Positions 7,222 through 14,492 of a stretch of 15,012 bases of DNA are shown piece after piece. Within the stretch, counting starts at the first letter, position 1. Each line of letters starts with the position of its first letter. The DNA comes from Paracoccaceae bacterium (lineage in GTDB: Bacteria; Pseudomonadota; Alphaproteobacteria; Rhodobacterales; Rhodobacteraceae), in the NCBI GenBank assembly GCA_003447515.1, contig DLZA01000139.1, positions 1 through 15,012 of the forward strand, in the 5' to 3' direction. Below the pieces are notes generated by a model. It was not told where the DNA came from and made no database searches. It saw nothing but the letters and a program-made list of their open reading frames with translations. Position numbers and translations under genes: made by a program.

Positions 7222-8211
7222 ATGGGTAGACTGATTGACGGGCAATGGTCCACGCAATGGGATGATACAAAACTTACAAATGGTAAATTTGTGCGCCAAG
7301 ACGCTGGCTATCGCAACTGGATAACTGAAGATGGTTCAGCTGGCCCTACTGGTTCAAGTGGGTTTAAAGCGAAAACAGGGCGATATCATCTGTACATATC
7401 ACTCGCATGTCCCTGGGCGCATCGTACTTTGATCTTTCGTGAATTGAAAGGGTTGTCAGACCACATCACTGTAGACGTTGTGCATCCTGATATGCTGGAA
7501 AAAGGTTGGTCTTTCAAAAAAGATGATGGCCCCGCTCAAGGTGACAGATTGTTTGACTTCACACATGCCTTCGAAATTTATCAGAAGGCTGACCCTAATG
7601 CGACTACCCGAGTGACCGTGCCTATACTTTGGGATAAATACACAAATAGAATTGTCTCCAATGAATCATCAGAAATTATTCGCATGTTTAATTCAGCATT
7701 TAATGCACTGACACATAATACGCAGGATTTTTGGCCTATCAATACACGCACGGACATCGAAAAAATAAATCATCGAATCTATCACACTTTCAACAATGGC
7801 GTTTACAAAGCTGGCTTTGCTACGTCTCAGCATGCCTATCTTAAAGCCGTAACAGAATTATTCGACACAATGGACTGGCTTGAAAATCGGCTCTCGACAC
7901 GCCGTTATCTGATGGGGGATGCACTTACCGAAGCTGATTGGCGCTTATTCACTACTCTGGTGCGGTTCGACCTGGTGTATCACCTACACTTTAAATGCAA
8001 TCGGTCTCGTTTAATCGATATGCCAAATTTATGGGCGTATACACGCGAACTCTATCAAATGAATGGCATTGCCAAAACTTGCGATTTTAATCATATCGTT
8101 CGCCACTACCATTTTAGCCATGAAACCATAAACCCTCATCAGATTGTTCCAATCAATCCGGCAATTAATTGGATGGAACCGCATCAGAGGGGTCACAAAA
8201 TAGCCAGTTAA
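7222..8211 (+). CDS. Glutathionyl-hydroquinone reductase (xi-class glutathione transferase)
   Basis: A 329-residue protein of the ECM4/YqjG/PcpF family, which uses glutathione to reduce S-glutathionyl-hydroquinones back to hydroquinones in the cytoplasm. The catalytic cysteine is C63 in ACPWAHRT (62-69); xi-class enzymes use Cys where most glutathione transferases use Ser or Tyr. The thioredoxin-like half continues to the conserved TVPILWDK and SNESSEIIRMFN. The C-terminal helical domain carries GDALTEADWRLFTTLVRFD, a strong family signature. AGGA lies about seven bases before the ATG. It has no known link to cobalamin, and its codons appear more A/T-rich by eye than those of the cob operon to its left. 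Confidence 0.93.
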   Translation: MGRLIDGQWSTQWDDTKLTNGKFVRQDAGYRNWITEDGSAGPTGSSGFKAKTGRYHLYISLACPWAHRTLIFRELKGLSDHITVDVVHPDMLEKGWSFKKDDGPAQGDRLFDFTHAFEIYQKADPNATTRVTVPILWDKYTNRIVSNESSEIIRMFNSAFNALTHNTQDFWPINTRTDIEKINHRIYHTFNNGVYKAGFATSQHAYLKAVTELFDTMDWLENRLSTRRYLMGDALTEADWRLFTTLVRFDLVYHLHFKCNRSRLIDMPNLWAYTRELYQMNGIAKTCDFNHIVRHYHFSHETINPHQIVPINPAINWMEPHQRGHKIAS

Positions 8212-8615
8212 GTTAGATTAGGTCACCATCCGTAAAGCTCAACGCAGACTGTAGGATCATTTGTTAAGTGGAACGCTCGCAAATATATGAACCGGCCTAA
8301 AAATCGGCTCAAAGTTGAAGTTGCTGCGCAAGTGTCCTTCGTGGCAATATCAATACTAGCTACTTCTTGATTATGGCGCCTTAAAAATTTTGGGGCTCGA
8401 TAACACTTTTGGAGCCGACACCAAGTTTATTGTTATGCTGCGCCAGATCCAACTGCCAAAAAATACTTGCTAATCCCACTTCTACAATTGTTGCTTTGCA
8501 AATGCTTCATTTGCCAGAAAACTCTTTGCGGTCCAGCGCGTCGTGATTTTCAATTGAAGTTTTCTCAATTTAATGATGAAACGAACAGAACTTTTTTGCT
8601 ACGAGAAAGCTCTAG
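8212..8615. other. 404-base non-coding stretch upstream of DUF1636
   Basis: No open frame here looks like protein, and no tRNA or cobalamin riboswitch core was found. The clearest structure is a perfect inverted repeat with a 3-base spacer at 8498-8514 (listed separately). CCGGCCTAAAAATCGG near 8290 can form a three-pair hairpin, and TTCAATTGAA (about 8550-8559) is a 10-base palindrome. The promoter of the DUF1636-cobC-cobD run should lie here. The ribosome binding site before 8616 is weak (GAGAAAG). It could be decayed coding sequence or an unrecognised small RNA gene. Confidence 0.5.
8498..8514. repeat. Perfect inverted repeat GCAAATG-CTT-CATTTGC
   Basis: Seven bases on each side of a 3-base centre are perfectly complementary, about 100 bases before the DUF1636 start. 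It could be an operator dyad or a small RNA hairpin. No T-run follows, so it is not an obvious terminator. Confidence 0.5.
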
Positions 8616-8990
8616 ATGACAACAACAATTACGATATGTGACACATGCAAATTACAGGGTTGGGATGCAGAAACGCAGTCTCAAACCGACGGTGAACGTT
8701 TAGCTTCACAGATCGAAAAAGCTGCAGAAGGCGTAGGTTCTGTTCAGACGCGGCGCCATTCGTGCCTTATGGGGTGTTCTCACGGCTGTAACGTAGCAAT
8801 TCAATCTGACGGTAAACTGACCTACGTGATGGGTAACTTCGAACCTAGCAGTGATGCTGCTGAAGGGATCGTCAAATACGCCAGCAAACATGCAGAATCT
8901 GAAATTGGCCAAGTGCCTTTCCGTGAATGGCCTCAAGCAATCAAAGGACATTTTGTGTCTCGTATCCCCACACTCTCTTCATCCAAATGA
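8616..8990 (+). CDS. DUF1636 cysteine-rich putative metal-binding protein
   Basis: A 124-residue protein matching the DUF1636 family. The N-terminal ICDTC motif supplies C8 and C11. The central SCLMGCSHGCNVA supplies C50, C54 and C58. The C-x2-C plus C-x3-C-x3-C arrangement resembles thioredoxin-like 2Fe-2S proteins, so an iron-sulfur or other metal site is plausible; the biochemical function is not established. The family is frequently found beside cobalamin genes. Here its stop overlaps the cobC start as ATGA (8987-8990), which ties it to B12 synthesis by translational coupling. A role in metal or electron delivery is inference. Confidence 0.9.
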   Translation: MTTTITICDTCKLQGWDAETQSQTDGERLASQIEKAAEGVGSVQTRRHSCLMGCSHGCNVAIQSDGKLTYVMGNFEPSSDAAEGIVKYASKHAESEIGQVPFREWPQAIKGHFVSRIPTLSSSK

Positions 8991-9964
8991 ATGAACGCGT
9001 GAGCACTTATACTAGCCCAAAAATGCGAGATCACGGTGGTGGGTTGGATGCTGCCACAATACAGTTTGGTGGAAGTCGCAGCGAATGGCTTGACCTGTCA
9101 ACTGGAATCAATCCAACGTCTTATCCCATCCCCCCCATTGCCAAACGGTTTTGGCAGTCATTGCCAGACAGCAGCGATCAAGACGCACTGTTGCGCGCTG
9201 CACGTAATTTTTGGGATATCCCAGAAGGTGCCGACGTGACAGCCGCATCAGGCGTCTCTGCACTAATCGCAGCCATACCGCGGCTTACCGCTACGGGTTC
9301 AGTTGGGATCTCGCAACCAACATACAACGAACATGCTGCGAGCTTTGCAGCTTTGGGCTGGAAAGTGCTGAATGACGTAGCCGACACCAATGTCTACGTG
9401 CATCCAAACAATCCTGATGGACGACTTTGGCAGCAAAAAATACTTCGCACTAACCACAAGAGACTTACGATAATTGACGAAAGTTTTTGTGATACGGATC
9501 CAGATCAATCTCATATCCAACTTACTTCAAAACCTGGGTATGTTGTTCTCAAAGGTCTAGGAAAGTTCTGGGGACTGGCCGGTTTACGTCTTGGCTTTGC
9601 TGCTGCACATCCAGATACCATTGCTATGATTAACCAAATAATTGGGCCTTGGGCTATTTCTGGGCCTGCACAGCACATTGGGCGACTGGCACTTGAGGAC
9701 ACCCACTGGGCAATTAAAATGAGAAATGCTTTGGCTGCAGATGCAAACCGATTGGATCAGGTAATGACCAACGCTGGTGCAACATCGCCATGTGGCACCA
9801 CACTGTTTCGCACCTTCCAGGTGAAAAATGCACAAAATTGGTTTGAAAAACTGGCATCACATCACATTCTTTCACGAGTATTCCCCTATTCAGACACAAT
9901 GATCCGATTGGGTATACCTAAAACACCTGAAGAATGGTCGCGATTACAGAAAAGTTTGGAATAG
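8987..9964 (+). CDS. cobC: Threonine-phosphate decarboxylase-like aminotransferase (aminopropanol arm)
   Basis: A 325-residue fold-type I PLP enzyme of the CobC family (called CobD in Salmonella). It supplies (R)-1-amino-2-propanol phosphate from L-threonine phosphate for the nucleotide-loop linker. MRDHGGGLDAA (13-23) and DLSTGINPTSYP (36-47) are CobC hallmarks. HPNNPDGR (139-146) and DESFCD (164-169) hold cofactor-contacting residues. K193 in GLGKFWGLAGLRLGF is the expected Schiff-base lysine. The frame is open back to 8927, but the ATG at 8987 overlaps the DUF1636 stop and has the best positional support; an internal ATG at 9023 is a weaker alternative. cobD follows after three bases. Confidence 0.93.
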   Translation: MNERVSTYTSPKMRDHGGGLDAATIQFGGSRSEWLDLSTGINPTSYPIPPIAKRFWQSLPDSSDQDALLRAARNFWDIPEGADVTAASGVSALIAAIPRLTATGSVGISQPTYNEHAASFAALGWKVLNDVADTNVYVHPNNPDGRLWQQKILRTNHKRLTIIDESFCDTDPDQSHIQLTSKPGYVVLKGLGKFWGLAGLRLGFAAAHPDTIAMINQIIGPWAISGPAQHIGRLALEDTHWAIKMRNALAADANRLDQVMTNAGATSPCGTTLFRTFQVKNAQNWFEKLASHHILSRVFPYSDTMIRLGIPKTPEEWSRLQKSLE

Positions 9965-9967
9965 ACA

Positions 9968-10915
9968 ATGAGCGCATTCTTAATGACGCTTTCGGCACTT
10001 ATGCTCGATTATTTTATGGGCGAACCCAGAAAAGTCTGGGACCGTTATCCACACCCAGCAACCTTAATGGGGCGTGCGATAAATTGGTTAGATGAAGTTT
10101 TGAACAAGGGATCCCAGCGGAAATTAAGAGGCTTTTTTGCCGTTGCAATCCTTGTTTTGATCGCTCTCATACCCGGATTGATAATAGAAAAACTAAATAA
10201 CATTCCAATTCTGGAATATGCTGTGAACGTACTTGAAATTATCATGGCCGCCGTCTTGATAGCACATCGTAGCTTGATTGAACATGTGCGCGATGTGGCG
10301 ATAGCGTTACAATCTAGCTTACATAAAGGTCGCAATGCCGTATCTATGATTGTTGGGCGCGACACGGGACAAATGACCGAATCCGATGTATCTCGTGCCG
10401 CAATTGAAAGCGCTGCAGAGAATTTTTCTGATGCTGTTGTCGCACCAGTCTTTTGGTTCTTGATACTTGGTCTTCCAGGGATCCTGATCTATAAAATGAT
10501 CAACACGGCTGACAGTATGATCGGTTATGAAAATGAAGAATACGCAGATTTTGGCTTTGCGGCTGCAAGGCTTGATGATGTGCTGAACTGGCTACCAGCA
10601 CGCATTTCCGCCGTTCTAATCTGTAGCGCAAATTTTGGCCAGGGTGCATTCGAAGTAGTCATCGAGGATGCTGATCTGCACCGCTCGCCCAATGCTGGCT
10701 GGCCTGAAAGCGCCATGGCGGGAGTGCTGAATGTAGCGCTTGCGGGTCCACGCAGCTACAACGGGCAAATGAGCGATGACCTATTTATCAATTCACATGG
10801 TAAACGTGATCTTCAGGCATCCGATATCCAACACAGCGTTAAAGTGCTAAACCGCACGTGGTTTGGACTAGCTGGTTTGTTCGCACTGCTTACCCTAGTT
10901 TTCTATATTATTTGA
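9968..10915 (+). CDS. cobD: Adenosylcobinamide-phosphate synthase
   Basis: A 315-residue integral membrane protein of the CobD/CbiB family, which joins the aminopropanol (phosphate) arm to adenosylcobyric acid. The signature DYFMGEP (14-20) followed by YPHPATLMGRAI (27-38) is diagnostic. ESAAENFSDAVVAPVFW (147-163) and NTADSMIGY (179-187) are conserved substrate-site segments. Hydrophobic spans lie near 1-15, 55-75, 85-102, 155-178, 205-225 and 295-315. GGAA precedes the ATG. It directly follows cobC, whose product it uses. The nomenclature follows the Pseudomonas denitrificans system, so this cobD is not Salmonella CobD. Confidence 0.95.
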   Translation: MSAFLMTLSALMLDYFMGEPRKVWDRYPHPATLMGRAINWLDEVLNKGSQRKLRGFFAVAILVLIALIPGLIIEKLNNIPILEYAVNVLEIIMAAVLIAHRSLIEHVRDVAIALQSSLHKGRNAVSMIVGRDTGQMTESDVSRAAIESAAENFSDAVVAPVFWFLILGLPGILIYKMINTADSMIGYENEEYADFGFAAARLDDVLNWLPARISAVLICSANFGQGAFEVVIEDADLHRSPNAGWPESAMAGVLNVALAGPRSYNGQMSDDLFINSHGKRDLQASDIQHSVKVLNRTWFGLAGLFALLTLVFYII

Positions 10916-10957
10916 CCGAAAAGAAATCTGAACCTGGTTGAACCCTTTCAAATTTAT

Positions 10958-10969
10958 GTTATCGATAAC
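10958..10969. promoter_or_regulatory. Perfect 12-base palindrome before gap, candidate operator
   Basis: GTTATCGATAAC is a perfect palindrome with a central CG, centred about 31 bases upstream of the gap start. LacI-family operators are typically even palindromes with a central CG and TGTTA-type half-sites. In Rhodobacter sphaeroides the LacI-family regulator CceR controls central carbon genes through sites of this general style. A CceR-like site controlling gap is therefore a reasonable inference, but the exact motif match was not checked. Confidence 0.5.
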
Positions 10970-10994
10970 GTGGAAATAATGGGGGCGGGTATCC

Positions 10995-11992
10995 ATGAGC
11001 ATCAAAGTAGGTATCAACGGGTTTGGCCGCATAGGTCGCAACGTTCTTCGCGCAATCCTCGAAAGTGGAAGATCAGACGTTGAAGTTGTGGCTATCAATG
11101 ATCTAACTCCAATTGATAACTCTAGTTATTTGTTTAAGTACGACAGCGTGCATAACATTTTCCCAGGTGATGTTTCGTATTCTGACAATATTCTAACAAT
11201 CGACGGCAAGTCTATCACTGTGACAGCGCAAGAAGACCCAACCAAACTAAATTGGGATCACGTTGATATCGCTATGGAGTGTACTGGCTTTTTCAAAAAT
11301 CGTGAGCAAGCGCAAATGTATCTGCAGGCTGGTGCCAAACGTTTACTTATCTCGGCACCAGGTAAAAATGTAATTAAACAATTGTTTACGGTGTGAATCA
11401 TTCATATCTCACAGCTGATGACATTATCGTTTCAAACGCGTCTTGCACAACCAATTGTCTGGCACCAATGGCCAAAGCCATAAATGATGTGTTCGGCATT
11501 GAGGATGGCTTGATCACTACGGTTCACGCATATACCGGGAGCCAACCAACGCTGGATCGCGGCAACAAAAAATGGGAGCACGGTCGGGCAGCTGCCATGT
11601 CGATGGTCCCAACCACAACAGGCGCTGCAAAAGCGGTTGGATTAGTCCTGCCAGAGTTGAACGGTAAGCTGAATGGCGTTGCTATTCGTGTTCCCACACC
11701 AAACGTTTCCTGTGCAGATTTTAAATTTACCACGACTCAACCAATCTCCGTTTTAGCAATCAATGGAGCGCTGATGGATGCAGCCAAAGGAGCAATGAAA
11801 GGCATTCTTGGCTTGGAAAGTTTGCCATTGGTATCAGTTGATTTTAACCACGATCCAAGGTCTTCCATTATAGCAAGCCAAGAAACACAGGTTCAAGGCC
11901 GCATGGGCCGTGTACTATCATGGTATGACAATGAATGGGGCTTTGCTAACCGTATGGTAGATACAGCTGTCGTTTTGGGAAAATTTCTTTAA
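10995..11992 (+). pseudogene. gap: Type I glyceraldehyde-3-phosphate dehydrogenase with an apparent frameshift
   Basis: Two frames make one GAPDH. The first (10995-11396) holds the NAD-binding domain: INGFGRIGRNVLRA (7-20), INDL (35-38) as the adenine-ribose end, and ECTGFF (95-100). It runs off into a TGA at 11394-11396 after APGKNVIK. The second frame resumes exactly at the next expected residues, TIVYGVNHSYLTADDIIVSN, starting at 11378, and carries the catalytic cysteine motif SNASCTTNC, then HAYTGSQPTLD and SWYDNEWGFANRMVD. Restoring one A in the A-run at 11376-11378 yields about 332 residues with no gaps, the normal family length. Thus either a recent one-base deletion or a sequencing error; no other decay is visible. 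Function would be the reversible oxidation of glyceraldehyde-3-phosphate. It ends four bases into the convergent plsC gene. Confidence 0.9.
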
Positions 11993-12732
11993 ATCGGCAC
12001 GGTGTACCCAGCTTCTTCCATCAAAACATTGGAAGCAGTTTCGATCGTCTGTTCAATGTGGGCGGTGAATAAGGCTGTGTCCATGTCAGAGACATCCTCT
12101 GGACGCAAAATTGGCAAAAACTCCAAAATAGCTACGCCGGGTTTGCGGTAAATCCCGTGCCGTGGCCAAAACACACCAACGTTTGTCGCCGTCGGGACAA
12201 CGGACTGACCAGTTTCCTTCTGTAATACTGCAGCACCAACTTTATAAGGCAGGTACGCACCTGCTGTGACCCGCGTGCCTTGTGGAAAAATAATCAATTG
12301 CCCCGGAAGCGCCCTACCTGACTTCACATCAGCCACCATCTTCTTAATGGCGGCACCACGCTTGCCTCGCTCCACAGGCACACAACCGATCTTCAGGCCA
12401 AACCAGCCTAAGATTGGCGCGTATTTCAAGATGGATTTCATAATAAACTTAGGTCGTGGGACCACAGATACTATCATAATAATGTCGAAAAAACTTTGGT
12501 GTTTGGATGCAATCAATACCTCATCCGTCGGCACCTCTCCGCGAACCTCTGATTTCAACCCAACCATCCAAGACGCCGTCCACCGAACCCAGCAGCAATA
12601 GCTATGCACCGCATGAAAAGCGTAGTTCTTATTCAAAACCGTGCGCGGAATGTAGTACAAGGCAAGCACGAGCATCATTAGGTACATTTGCGCGATGAAA
12701 AGCAAACTACGCAGCCACTGGATCACATACAT
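11989..12732 (-). CDS. plsC: 1-acyl-sn-glycerol-3-phosphate acyltransferase
   Basis: A 247-residue lysophosphatidate acyltransferase that makes phosphatidic acid at the inner membrane. An N-terminal hydrophobic helix spans about 6-28. The catalytic H-x4-D motif is H78-D83 in KHQSFFD. The second block is FPQGTR (149-154), where many relatives have Glu in place of Gln. VPVERG (118-123) is also a family block. The frame is open to 12834, but the ATG at 12732 is chosen because it overlaps the ftsX stop as TGATG and has GAGG eight bases upstream. It ends the ftsE-ftsX-plsC operon and overlaps the 3' end of gap tail to tail. Confidence 0.92.
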   Translation of the reverse strand: MYVIQWLRSLLFIAQMYLMMLVLALYYIPRTVLNKNYAFHAVHSYCCWVRWTASWMVGLKSEVRGEVPTDEVLIASKHQSFFDIIMIVSVVPRPKFIMKSILKYAPILGWFGLKIGCVPVERGKRGAAIKKMVADVKSGRALPGQLIIFPQGTRVTAGAYLPYKVGAAVLQKETGQSVVPTATNVGVFWPRHGIYRKPGVAILEFLPILRPEDVSDMDTALFTAHIEQTIETASNVLMEEAGYTVPI

Positions 12733-13634
12733 CAGCTTAACCTCAACAAAGTGTAAAATGCAGCCCAGCGAGTTGCCCAGAATGCTAAAAAAGCGGCTAA
12801 GGGCGGGATCAGAACCGGCAAAATCCAATGCCAACCTTGAAACCCAAGTCCCGTCAAAAACGCGCCCTCTTCCGCTGCATCAGGCATAAAAAACACCCAA
12901 ATCATTGCCAAAGTAGTTCCAACGCAAGCACCAAATAATACTCGCAAAGTAAAGCGACGAACAAATGCTCGCACGATATACACATCACGTGCTCCAATCA
13001 ACCGCAGCACCTCAATCACCTGTCCATTTGCCGCCAGCGCCGATTGCGCCGCCAGTGTGATCATCGCTGCAGTGGAACCCACCATCAACAAGATCGACAC
13101 TGCTCCGAGAATCCGCAAGCGCATCGCCGCATCCACGAGTGGTCGCCGCCAACGTGTGTGATCATCCAAAACCGCACCGGGTGCTTCTGCCGAAAGGCGC
13201 AATTTCAACCCAGCTGAATTAGGCCCACGACCTTTCTCCAGCACTTCAATCAACCGGGGCACCGGTAACGTGTCAAATGGCAGGTCAGGTCCAAACCAAG
13301 GCTCCAGAAGTTTACGCTGCTCCGCTTCTGACATAACTCGTGCACTAGCTATACCTGGTGTTGTGCGCAACACCTCCAGTACGGCCTCCGACTGTGCCGC
13401 CATCTGACCCTCTGGCGCAGAAATACGAATAGTAGAAGTACCCGCAAGCTCCGCATTCCAATTTGCAGCTAAACGTCCTGTCGCGAGGGATAGCGCTAAC
13501 GCAAAAACCGTCAGGAACGCCATTGCTGCTGCGGTCAACGTGGTCAGCCGCGCGGTAAACCCAGTCGGTGGAACAACACGGTCCGCATTACGGTCACCAC
13601 TCAATGTTCCTAAAATAAAGTGACCAACCTCCAT
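12732..13634 (-). CDS. ftsX: Cell-division ABC transporter permease FtsX
   Basis: A 300-residue FtsX. It has four predicted membrane helices (about 30-53, 175-197, 229-250, 268-290) with a large periplasmic loop (54 to about 170) between the first two, the FtsX layout. The conserved segment QVIEVLRLIGA (205-215) follows helix 2. FtsX works with FtsE at the division site to regulate cell-wall hydrolases rather than to move a solute. The start overlaps the ftsE stop as TAATG, and its stop overlaps plsC, so all three are translationally linked. Sequence identity outside the membrane blocks is typically low in this family, so order next to ftsE is important support. Confidence 0.92.
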   Translation of the reverse strand: MEVGHFILGTLSGDRNADRVVPPTGFTARLTTLTAAAMAFLTVFALALSLATGRLAANWNAELAGTSTIRISAPEGQMAAQSEAVLEVLRTTPGIASARVMSEAEQRKLLEPWFGPDLPFDTLPVPRLIEVLEKGRGPNSAGLKLRLSAEAPGAVLDDHTRWRRPLVDAAMRLRILGAVSILLMVGSTAAMITLAAQSALAANGQVIEVLRLIGARDVYIVRAFVRRFTLRVLFGACVGTTLAMIWVFFMPDAAEEGAFLTGLGFQGWHWILPVLIPPLAAFLAFWATRWAAFYTLLRLS

Positions 13635-14311
13635 TACAAATTGGCCCCCGGTAGTTGCAACTTCGTATTGCTAATACGCAGCGTCCGCGCCGATAGCTCA
13701 GATTTAACCTTACGGATCAAGTTCAGATCATGGGTCGCAACTAAAATCGTCTTTCCCATTTTATTCAATTCCACCAACAAAGCCATCAGCCGCTGTCCCA
13801 TTTCCCAATCTACATTCCCCGTCGGTTCATCCGCAAGGATCAGATCGGGAGACATAATGACCGCCCGTGCCAGCGCTGCCCGTTGACGTTCACCACCCGA
13901 CAATTCTGGAGGCAGCGCATTACTCCGATCAGTCAAGCCGACCCAACTTAAAAGATCACCCAAGCTCGACTGTTCAATTTCATCTTTGCGGCCTGAAACA
14001 ACCAGTGGTAGCATAAGATTGTCACGCACGCTCAGGTGATCCAAAAATTGACAGTTCTGATGAACCACGCCAATACGACGACGCATTTTAGCGATGTCAT
14101 CACGGGTCATCACACGTACATCCTGTTCAAAAATCTGCACCGTTCCCGTCGTTGGCATCAACGCTTGATAGCACAAGTTTAAAAATGTGGTCTTCCCTGA
14201 GCCAGACGGCCCCGTCAAAAAATGGAATGAACCCGCTTGCAAATGCAAGTTCATTTCGCTCAAAATATCCCGCCCACCATAGGTAAAGCCCGCGTTTTTC
14301 AACTTGATCAA
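13634..14311 (-). CDS. ftsE: Cell-division ATP-binding protein FtsE
   Basis: A 225-residue ABC ATPase. Walker A is GPSGSGKT (34-41), the signature motif LSGGE (137-141), Walker B LILADEP (157-163), and the switch histidine H194 in ATHDL. GSFHFLTGPSG is characteristic of alphaproteobacterial FtsE. The start is uncertain. TTG at 14311 gives MIKLKNAGFTY, matching the usual FtsE opening, with AGGG six bases upstream. An in-frame ATG at 14374 would add 21 basic residues not usual for the family and has only a weak GAGA upstream. I favour TTG. It couples to ftsX by a one-base overlap. Confidence 0.9.
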   Translation of the reverse strand: MIKLKNAGFTYGGRDILSEMNLHLQAGSFHFLTGPSGSGKTTFLNLCYQALMPTTGTVQIFEQDVRVMTRDDIAKMRRRIGVVHQNCQFLDHLSVRDNLMLPLVVSGRKDEIEQSSLGDLLSWVGLTDRSNALPPELSGGERQRAALARAVIMSPDLILADEPTGNVDWEMGQRLMALLVELNKMGKTILVATHDLNLIRKVKSELSARTLRISNTKLQLPGANL

Positions 14312-14492
14312 ACTCTGCCCTGCCTTCTGCCTGATACCTCGAACTCCACCTTTTCGCGCATCATACAAAAACATGCAATCTCTACAGTATTGAACAGAAG
14401 CTTGGAAACACAGTACTCCACCGCTAAGAATATGAGAACAGCCGACTCGCCAAGAGTGAGTAAGCAATAATAAAAACGAGCGAGAAGGTACC
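14312..14492. promoter_or_regulatory. Divergent promoter region between ftsE and the zinc-ribbon gene
   Basis: About 180 bases between oppositely oriented genes; it should hold both promoters. GAGAAGG lies four bases before the plus-strand ATG at 14493 and is its ribosome binding site. An A/T-rich TAATAAAAA near 14468-14476 could be part of a plus-strand -10 region, but no matching -35 was clear. If ftsE begins at 14374 the spacer is only 118 bases. Confidence 0.45.
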
